From Anaerolineae bacterium (lineage in GTDB: Bacteria > Chloroflexota > Anaerolineae > 4572-78 > J111): a DNA stretch of 64,000 nt. This document shows positions 15,836-23,951 of the stretch, piece by piece (position 1 is the first letter of the stretch; each line of letters starts with the position of its first letter). The position numbers and the translations under genes are program-made. The notes under the pieces were generated by a model that searched no databases, had not been told where the DNA came from, and saw only the letters and a program-made list of their open reading frames with translations. The DNA is taken from NCBI GenBank assembly GCA_023382535.1, contig JAHDWA010000044.1, forward strand, positions 1-64,000. The letters run 5' to 3'.

Positions 15836-16060
15836 CTACTTAAAGAACCGGCTCAACAGCGAGAGTAAAACACTCAAAACAAGGCTGACCAGAATCATAG
15901 TGGTGATCGGGAAAAAGCAGCTAAAACCGGGCCGCTCGATGCGAATGTCGCCGGGGAGGCGGCCAAACCAGCTCAGTCTGTCGCCGGCCAACCAAATAAC
16001 CAGGCCGATAATAATTACCAGCGCGCCAATACCCACAATTGCTTTGCCTAGAGGAGCCAT
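15836..16060 (-). CDS. DUF2905 small membrane protein
   Basis: 74 residues with two membrane helices (about 5-25 and 50-70) and the family core WLAGDRLSWFGRLPGDIRIERPGFSCFFPITTMILVSLVLS. Length and motif fit DUF2905 well. The function of the family is unknown. It precedes the DUF58 gene by 81 bases of repetitive sequence and may share its transcript. Confidence 0.9.
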   Translation of the reverse strand: MAPLGKAIVGIGALVIIIGLVIWLAGDRLSWFGRLPGDIRIERPGFSCFFPITTMILVSLVLSVLLSLLSRFFK

Positions 16061-16130
16061 ACCTGTGCCTGCGAAATCTCATCCAATTTGTCAGTTTCAA
16101 AAATTCGGATTAAAGTTTGAACCTTAACAC

Positions 16131-16160
16131 CGGAGTGCAAAAGTGCACTTTTGCACTCCG
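16131..16160. repeat. Perfect 30-bp palindrome
   Basis: CGGAGTGCAAAAGTG followed by its exact reverse complement, with no spacer. It sits between the divergent DUF2905 and SRPBCC genes, 30 bases before the latter. It may be a dimer binding site or a mobile palindromic repeat. Confidence 0.85.
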
Positions 16161-16190
16161 AAAATCCGATCTTAAACCGAGGATTAGCCC

Positions 16191-16628
16191 GTGCACAGCG
16201 CCACCGAATCAATTGAAGTCAACGCCTCCCCGGAACAGACCTGGCAAGTTTTAACCGATTTGAAACGCCTGCCGGAATGGTACGTCCCGGCCCAGACCAT
16301 CAAAATTGTCAGCGAAGGCCCGGTACGAGAAGGCTGGCAGTTTATCCTGGCCGTCAAAACGTGGTCGGGGGTAGTCTTGGATGCCCTGGGGACGGTGAAA
16401 GAATTCGACCCACCGCGGAAGAGTATTACCTGGCGCGGCCAGGCGACGGGCATTGCCGGCGACAGCCGCTGGCAAATTGTCGCGACTGATCGCGGAACGG
16501 CCCGCATTAATCATACCTTCCAGGGCCAGGGCTGGCTCATGTTTCTCTCGCAGAAATTGGGCCGCAATCGCATGACCGTGCAGAAGCGTTTGACGAATTT
16601 AAAGAACCTGGTCGAAGCCGAAACTTGA
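16191..16628 (+). CDS. SRPBCC-fold (polyketide cyclase-like) protein
   Basis: 145 residues from a GTG with AGGA seven bases upstream. The N-terminus SIEVNASPEQTWQVLTDLKRLPEWY is the classic START/SRPBCC opening, and DPPRKSITWRGQATGIAGDSRWQIVATDRGTARINHTFQGQG continues the hydrophobic-pocket fold. Such proteins bind lipids or other hydrophobic ligands; the ligand cannot be told from sequence. It is alone on the plus strand, between two leftward operons, with a 30-bp palindrome before it and a GC-rich hairpin after it. Confidence 0.85.
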   Translation: MHSATESIEVNASPEQTWQVLTDLKRLPEWYVPAQTIKIVSEGPVREGWQFILAVKTWSGVVLDALGTVKEFDPPRKSITWRGQATGIAGDSRWQIVATDRGTARINHTFQGQGWLMFLSQKLGRNRMTVQKRLTNLKNLVEAET

Positions 16629-16649
16629 TCGCTGCCACCCCCACCCTAA

Positions 16650-16671
16650 CCCTCCCCCTCGTAGGGGAGGG
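16650..16671. terminator. CCCTCCCC/GGGGAGGG hairpin between convergent genes
   Basis: Eight-base arms at 16650-16657 and 16664-16671 lie between convergent genes and may act as a bidirectional stop without a clear T tract. The same type of repeat occurs inside the STAND gene at 20567-20589. Confidence 0.5.
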
Positions 16672-16679
16672 GGTAGCAG

Positions 16680-18074
16680 TTATGGCGTAAAATAGCGACG
16701 AATCACATCACGTTTCTCCCAGGGATAAGCCAGCGGGTCGGGACCGAGATCGCCGGGGTTGCGGTTGGCTGGCTGGCGGGCAAAGGGTGAGTCCTGGGTA
16801 CGTTCGTCGCCGGCCTCGGCGCTGAGTTCGGCTGGCTGCAAGACTCGTTCTTCCTGCTCCTCGTCACTTTCCAGTTCCAACGGCTGGCCCTCGACGGCCA
16901 GGCGTTCCTCTTCACTGGCAGCCTGGTCGCTGCCTTCACCTTCTGCGCCCGCCCCCGCGCCAGAGCCGCCTCCTTCCGGCGGCTGGTCGCCCTCATTTTC
17001 TTCGGCCGGAGCTTCCTGGCTTTCGCCAGATTGCGACTCGCTGTTTTCCTGGGGCTGACCGCCGCTTTCCGGCGGCGCCTGGGCGCTTTCCTGGGGCGCT
17101 TCCTGGAGCGACTCGATCGCTTCGGCCAACTGTTCCAGGGCCTGCTGGGCGGCGCGTAAATTGTCCTGGCTTAAGGCGCTGCTGCCGGATTGGAGCGGCT
17201 CGGTCAAATCCGGTGCGTTCCCGCCAACACTCTCGGCGGCCTCTTGCAGCGACTGGCCCAACTCGCCCCGCGCCTGCTCGGAAAGTTCACCCAATTGATC
17301 GGCCAGACGGCGGAGACCGGCCGCCGCCTCACCCAAATCGCCCCGGTCCAGGGCCTCGGCAATGGAACGGGTAACGGCCTGGTCACGCATGGCGTCGGCC
17401 AAAGCTTCCAGGGATTGCTCAAGCTGCTCCTGGCTCAACGGCTGCTGCACCTGCGGTTCGGGTTGAAAGGGGGGCGGGAACAATTCGGCGTCGGGAGGAA
17501 GCACGGCGTCGGCTCTTGGCTCCTCCCAACTGGGCGGGAGTTCGACCGGGGTGGCGTTGGGTAGGCGAGGGCTGAGCGCGTCGAGCATGAGCAGCGCCGC
17601 GAGCAGCGCCGCCACAGCGATAAGCGCCTGCATTTCAACCCAGAAGCTCCGGCTAAAGCTGTGGACATGGCGGCGCAAGCCAATCAAAATATTAACGCTT
17701 TCCTGCAAGAGACGCTGCACAACCAGATTGTCAGCCTGACCCGCTTGGCTGGGGCTATCGCCCACTTCATAAGCAGTAATCAGGCGGGCGCGCAGACCCA
17801 GACGCCGGTCGAGCCGTTCGGTCATTCTGTTTAGCCGGATCGGCCGCATAGACCAGAGGAACGATAACAGGCCGACCAGCACCATGGGAATCAACCAATC
17901 CTGCCAGCGCACCTGCCAACCCAGCCAGAGATAGCCGGCCATAAAGACGATGGGGACCAGCAGGGCCAGCCAGGCCGCGCGTATCAGCCAGAGGGCGACT
18001 CGCCGCCGCCAGAAGGCGCCGCGCAGCCGCCGTAACGACCTTAAGAGAGGAGGGGTGCTAGCCGCGTGGCTCAT
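16680..18074 (-). CDS. Membrane protein with long acidic Gln/Glu-rich tail
   Basis: 464 residues. Two N-terminal membrane helices (about 28-78) and a third near 150-165 precede a long helical Gln/Ala/Leu region (about 215-335, ELAEAIESLQEAPQE-like heptads), a disordered Gly/Glu/Ser stretch and an acidic tail. The layout recalls DUF4175-type proteins but I cannot confirm that. The ATG overlaps the protease stop by four bases (ATGA), so it is translated with that gene and may anchor or regulate it. Confidence 0.75.
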   Translation of the reverse strand: MSHAASTPPLLRSLRRLRGAFWRRRVALWLIRAAWLALLVPIVFMAGYLWLGWQVRWQDWLIPMVLVGLLSFLWSMRPIRLNRMTERLDRRLGLRARLITAYEVGDSPSQAGQADNLVVQRLLQESVNILIGLRRHVHSFSRSFWVEMQALIAVAALLAALLMLDALSPRLPNATPVELPPSWEEPRADAVLPPDAELFPPPFQPEPQVQQPLSQEQLEQSLEALADAMRDQAVTRSIAEALDRGDLGEAAAGLRRLADQLGELSEQARGELGQSLQEAAESVGGNAPDLTEPLQSGSSALSQDNLRAAQQALEQLAEAIESLQEAPQESAQAPPESGGQPQENSESQSGESQEAPAEENEGDQPPEGGGSGAGAGAEGEGSDQAASEEERLAVEGQPLELESDEEQEERVLQPAELSAEAGDERTQDSPFARQPANRNPGDLGPDPLAYPWEKRDVIRRYFTP

Positions 18075-19543
18075 GTAAATTCTATCTCCAACGGGTCGGC
18101 GCTAACTCGATTGATCAGGCGGCGCAGGCCGTTAAAGACGAGAATGGCCAGACCAACGGCCAGCAGTAGATAAGCCAGCAGACTCTGCTGCCAGGCTGAT
18201 TGGAGCAGCAGCGCCTGGCCCTGTTCCGCCCCGGCTTGATTGCCCAGCGATTGGAGCAGAACCGTAGCCTGCTGGAGCTGGTTCTCGGCCTCGAAAAAGC
18301 GGAAGGAGTCCAGCAGGCGTTCGCCCCGGCTGAGTTGGTCAAGCGCCCCCTGGCCTAACTCGGCCCGATGAATGTAAACCTGGATTTCGGGGATACGCTG
18401 GCGATAGTCCAGGGCTTCGTAGGTGTTAATAGCGGCATTGCCCTTTTCAATGACCAGGGGATAGTTGCCGGTTTGCAGCGCCTGGCGGGCTTCGTCGGCC
18501 AGGGTACCGGCGGTCTGGCCCTGGTGAGCGCGGGCTAACAGGGCTTCAGCTTTGGCCAGGGTGTCGGTTTGGTTGGTTGTCTCCAACAGAGTGACGATTT
18601 CGGTTAGCTCGGTGGCGGCATCGGTGTAGGCGGCTTTGTTGACCAGCTCTGTGACCCGGCTGAGATCATAAGCGTAGATGGCATTGATCTGCCAGCGCCC
18701 GGCAAAGTATTCGGGCAGATAGGCGAGCCACTCTTGCTCCAGTTCATCGGCAGATTTGCCGTAAGCGGTCTGGATAGCGCTGCGAAAGCCCGGCTCGGTG
18801 GCGCTGGTTTTAAGAAACTTGACAAAGGTGGGGAAGCTGTAGCGGTCTACCAGGAATGAAACAATAGAGAGGCTCTGCGGGTAAGCCACCTGCGGGTCGC
18901 TGTAAACGGACTCGGCCTGGTCCAGTTCAGACCAGGTCAGGAGGCGGCTGGCCTCAAAAGCCTGCTGCAAAATGGCCGGGTCGTAATTGGCCCGGTCGGT
19001 AGGCTTTTCCAGGTATTGGGCGATGCCCTCTTGAAAGCCCGCTTTCAACTTGCCATCGGATAAATACGAGGCAAAGAAGTGGGTCAATTCGTGGCGGATG
19101 TTGTTGACGATCTCTTCATCGGTCAGGCTTTTGGTGCGCGGTAGGGCTATCGCGATTTCGTCGCGGCTGTTGAGGGCGTGAGCAATGACACCGGTCAGTT
19201 GGCGGGCCAGGGGATTGACTTCGTAGTAGCTTTCTTCGGTGGGAAAGAGGCGCAGGTTGATAGGGGTATTTATCTCGACCTCAAAAATAGCGACGAGGTC
19301 ATCGTAAATCTGGTCGCTAAATTCAGCGTAGCGTTCGGCCTCGTCCACGCCGCAGGAGCAGTCGAGGTTGGCCAGGCCGGAAACGCGGTCGGCGTAGACG
19401 ATGATGAATTTTTCGGTTTTTAACTCTTGCCAGTCAATATCTTCAGTTTCGCGAAGCGGCTCCTGGGCCAGGGCCGGGCCGGGCAGCCACATCAAAAAAA
19501 GGACGGGCAGCAGCAGCGCCAGAAATTTTTTAGGCAAGTTCAT
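18071..19543 (-). CDS. Secreted gluzincin-type metallopeptidase, membrane-anchored
   Basis: 490 residues with a clear signal peptide (cut after ALAQ, about 27). Zinc motif HELTH at 151-155 and Glu at about 172 (QEGIAQYLE) match the peptidase MA-like (M1-related) group. A helical, TPR-like region (about 285-440) follows, and a C-terminal membrane helix (LLAYLLLAVGLAILVFNGL, about 455-475). The catalytic domain would face outside. AGGAGAA precedes the ATG, and a strong promoter lies at 19640-19668. The substrate is unknown. Confidence 0.85.
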   Translation of the reverse strand: MNLPKKFLALLLPVLFLMWLPGPALAQEPLRETEDIDWQELKTEKFIIVYADRVSGLANLDCSCGVDEAERYAEFSDQIYDDLVAIFEVEINTPINLRLFPTEESYYEVNPLARQLTGVIAHALNSRDEIAIALPRTKSLTDEEIVNNIRHELTHFFASYLSDGKLKAGFQEGIAQYLEKPTDRANYDPAILQQAFEASRLLTWSELDQAESVYSDPQVAYPQSLSIVSFLVDRYSFPTFVKFLKTSATEPGFRSAIQTAYGKSADELEQEWLAYLPEYFAGRWQINAIYAYDLSRVTELVNKAAYTDAATELTEIVTLLETTNQTDTLAKAEALLARAHQGQTAGTLADEARQALQTGNYPLVIEKGNAAINTYEALDYRQRIPEIQVYIHRAELGQGALDQLSRGERLLDSFRFFEAENQLQQATVLLQSLGNQAGAEQGQALLLQSAWQQSLLAYLLLAVGLAILVFNGLRRLINRVSADPLEIEFT

Positions 19544-19639
19544 TTCTCCTGCTTCAATGGAAGGCGGGAGGGTTGGGAGATAGTCGCCTTCACTTTCTTT
19601 TCTGCCAGCTTTGACTCTTTTGAATGACGGATAATGTAG

Positions 19640-19668
19640 ACTATAGACAAGTCAAGGCCAGTTGTCAA
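19640..19668 (-). promoter_or_regulatory. Sigma70-type promoter of the metallopeptidase operon
   Basis: Minus-strand TTGACA (19663-19668), 17 bases, TATAGT (19640-19645). It lies about 100 bases before the ATG at 19543, leaving a leader that contains GGAAGG-type repeats. Confidence 0.75.
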
Positions 19669-19739
19669 ACTGTTCTTTCGCTGAACTTTTGAAGGATAGG
19701 TGAGAAAGGTTAAAAGAGGGTTAATAAATTCTGAGAAGA

Positions 19740-19865
19740 GGCTTAAAACAGAATACTAATGCTCGGCCTTTGGCGCTCGCCCCGAGCTAAAGCTCAGGGC
19801 TGACAAGTAGAAGTACGCTGAAGCGCACTACTCATTAGCCAACGAAAGTAGACTTAAGCGTTAGC
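19740..19865. repeat. Intergenic repeat block with small hairpins
   Basis: Between the metallopeptidase promoter and the Cys-rich mini-protein: GAGCTAAAGCTC, GTAG...CGCTGAAGCG...CTAC and similar short inverted repeats in tandem (GTAGAAGTACGC and GTAGACTTAAGC motifs). No gene here. It looks like a degenerate repeat array common in intergenic DNA of this lineage. Confidence 0.5.
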
Positions 19866-19873
19866 CTACTACT

Positions 19874-20092
19874 TTAATCCGAGGTGATAGATGAGGAGTT
19901 ACTGTTACCAGTTTTTTCTTCTAGTTGTGGTTCATAGCCGATGCAGCGAAGAACCGGCAAAACAGGGTATTTGCTGAAGCGTGGGTCGGTTTTGGCTAGG
20001 CCACACATTATAAAAAAGCTGCCTCTGGCGCTCTGAATTACTTTAACGTGCCGGCAGGCGGCGCACAAGCCGACGTGGGAGGAGATTTGCAT
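19874..20092 (-). CDS. Small Cys-rich (zinc-ribbon-like) protein
   Basis: 72 residues. Cysteines are spaced CAAC (C-x2-C), then MCG and RCIGY, within the pattern GLCAACRHVKVIQSARGSFFIMCGLA..DPRF.KYP.LPV..C.GYEP. I recognise this as a recurring family of small hypothetical proteins with a probable four-Cys metal site. The remaining C-terminal tail is Ser/Asn-rich and unlikely to be conserved. No clear ribosome site. It is divergent from the STAND gene. Function unknown. Confidence 0.7.
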   Translation of the reverse strand: MQISSHVGLCAACRHVKVIQSARGSFFIMCGLAKTDPRFSKYPVLPVLRCIGYEPQLEEKTGNSNSSSITSD

Positions 20093-20134
20093 AGAGCGAG
20101 TTTAGCACAGATTTGAGGCACTGCCAAAGAGACT

Positions 20135-20164
20135 TTGACGCTCTATCCATTTTTCAAGTATAAT
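20135..20164 (+). promoter_or_regulatory. Promoter of the STAND NTPase gene
   Basis: TTGACG (20135-20140), 18 bases, perfect TATAAT (20159-20164). Transcription would start about 10-14 bases before the start codon and there is no Shine-Dalgarno, so the mRNA has a very short leader. Confidence 0.65.
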
Positions 20165-20184
20165 GACGATAAGAGACAGAAGTG

Positions 20185-23100
20185 ATGAGCCCCTCTTATG
20201 ATTCGGGTAAAATCCGTATACTCCTGACCGAGAGTTTCAGTGACGAAGAACTGCGCGAACTGGCCTTTGATGTACCGGGTTTTAGGCCGGTTTATCATCA
20301 ATTGGCGCACAATTCGGGCAAAGCTGAAATTATCAGCCGGCTTTTGGAATACGCCGAGCGTACTCGCCAGCTTGAGCGCCTACTGGAGTTAGCGAAACGT
20401 TCCAACCCGGCCCAATATGCCCGGTACGAATCTTCCCTTTACGATCATAGCGCCGCTTCTTCCCCTTACCCCGGCATGCACTATTTCGACGTGGGCGACG
20501 CCGGCCGCTTTTTTGGCCGGGAGCTGCTGACGGCTAGGTTGGTTGGACGGCTGACCCCCTCCCCAGCCCTCCCCCTAGCAGGGGGAGGGAGTGAAGACAG
20601 GGGGCGTTTCTTGGCTGTTGTTGGGGCGTCGGGCAGCGGTAAATCGTCGGTGGTGCGGGCCGGTTTAGTGCCGGCTTTGCAGCACGGCCAACGGCTGGCC
20701 GATGGTAGTTTGCCGCCCGAAGGCAGCAGCCAATGGCCTATCCACGTGATTACGCCAACGGTCCATCCGCTCGAAGCGCTGGCCGCCACCCTGACCCGCG
20801 AGGCGGAATCCGTTTCTGCCACCATTACCCTGATTGACGATATGGCTAAAGACCCGCGCAGTTTGCATTTGTATGTGCGTAAACTGCTGAGCAGAGGAGC
20901 AGAGGAGCGGAGGAGCAGGGGTGAAATTTCTTCTGCTCCCCTGCTCCCTAGCACCCCTGCTCCCCGGCATCTTCTTCTCGTCGTTGACCAGTTTGAGGAG
21001 CTTTTTACGCTGTGCCGGGATGAAGCGGAGCGGCGGGCTTTTGTGGATAACCTGCTGACCGCCATGGCCCCGGAGACGGCCGGGCCGACGCTTGCAGTTA
21101 TCACCCTGCGGGCCGACTTTTACGCTCACTGTGCGCAGTACGAGACTCTGCGGGAGGCGCTGGCCCGGCGACAGGAATACATTGGCCCGATGTCGCCGGA
21201 GGAGTTACGCCGGGCGATTGAACTCCCGGCCCAGCAGGCCGGTCACGAGTTTGAGCCGGGGCTGGTTGAACTGATTCTGCGCGATGTGGGCGACGAACCG
21301 GGCGCGCTGCCCCTGCTCTCTCACGCCCTCCTGGAAACGTGGCGGCGGCGGCAGGGCCATCTCCTGACCCTGGCCGGTTACGCCGAGTCGGGCGGGGTGC
21401 GGGGAGCGATTGCCAAGACTGCGGAGGCGGTTTTTGGCCGCTTGGCCCCCGAACAGCAGTCCATCGCCCGGCGCATCTTTCTGCGCCTGACCGAACTGGG
21501 CGAGGGGGCGCAGGATACTCGGCGGCGGGCCACTCTGGCGGAACTCAACCCGCGACCGGAAGAGGAAGCCACGACAGAGCCAGTGTTGAAGGTGCTGGCC
21601 GATGCCCGCCTGGTCACCACCGATAAAGAGGCCGTTGAGGTGGCGCACGAAGCCCTGATCCGGGAATGGCCTACCCTGCGCCAATGGCTGGCTGACAACC
21701 GTGAGGGACTGCGGCTGCACCGCCACCTGAGTGAAGCCGCCCAAGAATGGCAGCGCATGCAGCGCGACCCTGGCGTGCTGTACCGGGGTGCTAAACTGGC
21801 CCAGGCGGGCGAATGGGCCGAACAGCAGCCGGGGGAACTGAATGCCCTGGAGCAGCAATTCCTGACCGCCAGCAAGCAGGCCGAGGAAAATGAACGGCTG
21901 CGCGAACTGGAGGGGGTGCGGGCGCTGGCCGAAGCAGAACGGCGGCGGGCTGAGGCCGAACAACAGCGGGCTGAGGAACAAAAGCAGGCTGCCGCTAAAC
22001 TGAAGAAACGGGCGCTGATTGCTACCGCTGTTGGCGTGGTTGCCTTCCTTGCGGCTATTGCCGCCGGTTACTTTGGTTGGCGAGCCAATGTAAACGGTGG
22101 ACGGGCGGCGATACGGGAAGCTGAAGCCAAGCGACAAGAAGCCATTGCCAGGGAACAGGCTGACCGGGCGACCGCGCATCGGCTGGCAGCGGAAGGGCGG
22201 CTGCTATTTGAGGAAAACCCGCTGTTAGGGCTGCGCCTGGCGCTGGAAGGCTGGGCGCTGTCGTCCGCGTATGATCAAATTGATCAGTTCATCCACGAGA
22301 TGGCGCAGCAGGGCCGGCTTTTGACGTTGGGCCAGGGCGATGTTGAGGCCATCTATGCCCCTGATAAGAACGTTTCAACTTTTGTTCTTGACCGGGCGAA
22401 CAGCCCTGGGGAATTGCGCCGCACTACCGATGGCCAGGTTGTCGCTCCCCTGTCCGGTCCGATTTTCAATAAAACCATCCCGTACCCGTTTAGTGAGACT
22501 GAGGTAACTTTCAGCCTGGATAAGGCCGGGACTTACTTCGTCGTAGGCTACGGCAGGGACGCTCCCGCCGAATTGCGCCGCACTGCCGATGGCAGGGTCA
22601 TTGCCACCCTGTCCGGTCCACTCTACAGTGTAACCTTCAGCCCTGACGAGGCCGGAACTCACTTTGTCGTGGGCTACGACGATGGTACTCCCGGTGAATT
22701 GCGCCGCAGCGCCGATGGTACGGTTATCGAGACCTTATCCAGCCAGTCCGACTATTTCCGTGTGATCTTCAGCCCGGATAAGGCCGGGACTTACTTCGTC
22801 GTAGGCTACGGCAGGGACGCTCCCGCCGAATTGCGCCGCACTGCCGGTGGCAAGGTCATTGCCACCCTGTCCGGTCCAGCCTACAGTGTAATAACCTTCA
22901 GCCCGGACGAGGCCAGCACTTACTTTTTCGTGTACTATGGCGATGACTCTCTTGGTGAATTGCGCCGCAGCGCCGATGGCAAGGTCATCGCCACCCTGTC
23001 CGGCCCAGTCTCTGATATAACCTTCAGCCTGGACGGGGCCAGCACTTACTTTTTCGTGCGCTATAACGATGGTACTCCCGGCGAATTGCGCCGCACTGCC

Positions 23101-23886
23101 GATGGTAAGCTTGTACCTTTATCCGGCCCAGTCTCCAATATAATCTTCAGCCCAGACGAGGCTGGAACTTACTTTGTCGTGGGCTACGACGATGGTACTC
23201 CCGATGAATTGCGCCGCACGACTGATGGCAAGGTCATCGCCACCCTGTCCGGCTCAGTCTATAATGTGATCTTTAGCCCAGACGAGGCCGGAACTTACTT
23301 TGTCGTAAGCAGCAATATTATTGACACTCCTAACGAATTGCGCCGCACTGCCGATGGTAAGGTCATCGCCACCCTATCTGGTCCAGTCCACAGTGTAAAC
23401 TTCAGCCCAGATAAAGCCCACACTTACTTTTTCGTGCGCTACAGTGGTAACGATTTCGGCGAATTGCGACGTACTACCGATGGTAAAATCATACCCCTGT
23501 CCGGCCCTGCTTACGATATGAACTTCAGTCCGGATGAGGCCGGGACTTACTTCGTCGTAACTTACGCTGACAGTCAATGTGAACTGTGGCAAGTTCATGA
23601 CGAACCACGCCGCCTCGCTAAATTGGGGCTGGGTTTAGGGAACCCGTCTCAGGAAGGATTTCATTTTGATGTGACAAATGATCGGCTCATCACCTGGTAC
23701 AGAGATGGGCGGGCCTACCTGCTGGATTTAGCCTGGCTGCGGGCGATGGGGGGCAAAGCAGGAGAGATGTCCATCCAAGAACTGGTGCGCATCGCCTGCG
23801 AAGGGCCGTTTGCCAGCGGGCTGTTTGACGAGGCGGAATTGAAACCGTATCTGGCGGGGCGGGAGCCGCAGGTGTGCAAAAAATGA
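20185..23886 (+). CDS. STAND NTPase with N-terminal effector-associated-type domain and C-terminal beta-propeller
   Basis: 1,233 residues from the ATG at 20185 (a GTG at 20182 is possible). The N-terminal 80 residues (KIRILLTESFSDEELRELAF...) resemble the effector-associated or death-like adaptor domains on bacterial conflict proteins. A linker leads to an nSTAND1-type NTPase: Walker A GASGSGKSS (about 145) and Walker B LLLVVDQFEELF (about 263). The winged-helix part contains DEPGALPLLSHALLETW and VEVAHEALIREWPTLRQWL. After an Ala/Glu/Arg coiled coil comes one membrane helix (about 612-632). Nine WD40-like units of about 42 residues follow (about 740-1125). Such proteins are thought to sense invaders through the propeller and recruit an effector through the adaptor. 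No effector gene lies nearby. Two GC-rich inverted repeats are read in frame in the NTPase region. Confidence 0.85.
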   Translation: MSPSYDSGKIRILLTESFSDEELRELAFDVPGFRPVYHQLAHNSGKAEIISRLLEYAERTRQLERLLELAKRSNPAQYARYESSLYDHSAASSPYPGMHYFDVGDAGRFFGRELLTARLVGRLTPSPALPLAGGGSEDRGRFLAVVGASGSGKSSVVRAGLVPALQHGQRLADGSLPPEGSSQWPIHVITPTVHPLEALAATLTREAESVSATITLIDDMAKDPRSLHLYVRKLLSRGAEERRSRGEISSAPLLPSTPAPRHLLLVVDQFEELFTLCRDEAERRAFVDNLLTAMAPETAGPTLAVITLRADFYAHCAQYETLREALARRQEYIGPMSPEELRRAIELPAQQAGHEFEPGLVELILRDVGDEPGALPLLSHALLETWRRRQGHLLTLAGYAESGGVRGAIAKTAEAVFGRLAPEQQSIARRIFLRLTELGEGAQDTRRRATLAELNPRPEEEATTEPVLKVLADARLVTTDKEAVEVAHEALIREWPTLRQWLADNREGLRLHRHLSEAAQEWQRMQRDPGVLYRGAKLAQAGEWAEQQPGELNALEQQFLTASKQAEENERLRELEGVRALAEAERRRAEAEQQRAEEQKQAAAKLKKRALIATAVGVVAFLAAIAAGYFGWRANVNGGRAAIREAEAKRQEAIAREQADRATAHRLAAEGRLLFEENPLLGLRLALEGWALSSAYDQIDQFIHEMAQQGRLLTLGQGDVEAIYAPDKNVSTFVLDRANSPGELRRTTDGQVVAPLSGPIFNKTIPYPFSETEVTFSLDKAGTYFVVGYGRDAPAELRRTADGRVIATLSGPLYSVTFSPDEAGTHFVVGYDDGTPGELRRSADGTVIETLSSQSDYFRVIFSPDKAGTYFVVGYGRDAPAELRRTAGGKVIATLSGPAYSVITFSPDEASTYFFVYYGDDSLGELRRSADGKVIATLSGPVSDITFSLDGASTYFFVRYNDGTPGELRRTADGKLVPLSGPVSNIIFSPDEAGTYFVVGYDDGTPDELRRTTDGKVIATLSGSVYNVIFSPDEAGTYFVVSSNIIDTPNELRRTADGKVIATLSGPVHSVNFSPDKAHTYFFVRYSGNDFGELRRTTDGKIIPLSGPAYDMNFSPDEAGTYFVVTYADSQCELWQVHDEPRRLAKLGLGLGNPSQEGFHFDVTNDRLITWYRDGRAYLLDLAWLRAMGGKAGEMSIQELVRIACEGPFASGLFDEAELKPYLAGREPQVCKK
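20567..20589. repeat. In-frame GC-rich hairpin repeat inside the STAND gene
   Basis: Nine-base perfect arms CCCTCCCCC and GGGGGAGGG around TAGCA. Read as TPSPALPLAGGGSEDRG, 15-20 residues before Walker A. Related to the hairpin at 16650. Confidence 0.7.
20888..20965. repeat. In-frame GAGCAGAGGAGC repeat with 12-bp inverted arms
   Basis: Arms GGAGCAGGGGTG (20912-20923) and CACCCCTGCTCC (20952-20963), preceded by GAGCAGAGGAGCAG-type purine repeats. Translated as a low-complexity insert (SRGAEERRSRGE...LPSTPAP) just before Walker B. Confidence 0.7.
22405..23580 (+). repeat. Nine near-identical propeller-unit repeats (about 126-130 bp)
   Basis: GAATTGCGCCGCAC-like starts recur at about 22412, 22569, 22695, 22828, 22959, 23082, 23207, 23336 and 23460. 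Each unit encodes a version of ELRRTADGKVIATLSG followed by FSPDEAGTYFVVGY. Identity is high at the DNA level, including stretches identical between non-adjacent units. Confidence 0.85.
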
Positions 23887-23951
23887 CCGGACCCTTTGGC
23901 TTGGCTTAGGACAGGCCGGGGACCGGTGAAATAGATGAGGAATAACTTTCA

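Noticed and set aside
21205..22179. 324-residue minus-strand open frame
   Set aside because: Antisense to the STAND NTPase region with clear NTPase motifs on the plus strand.
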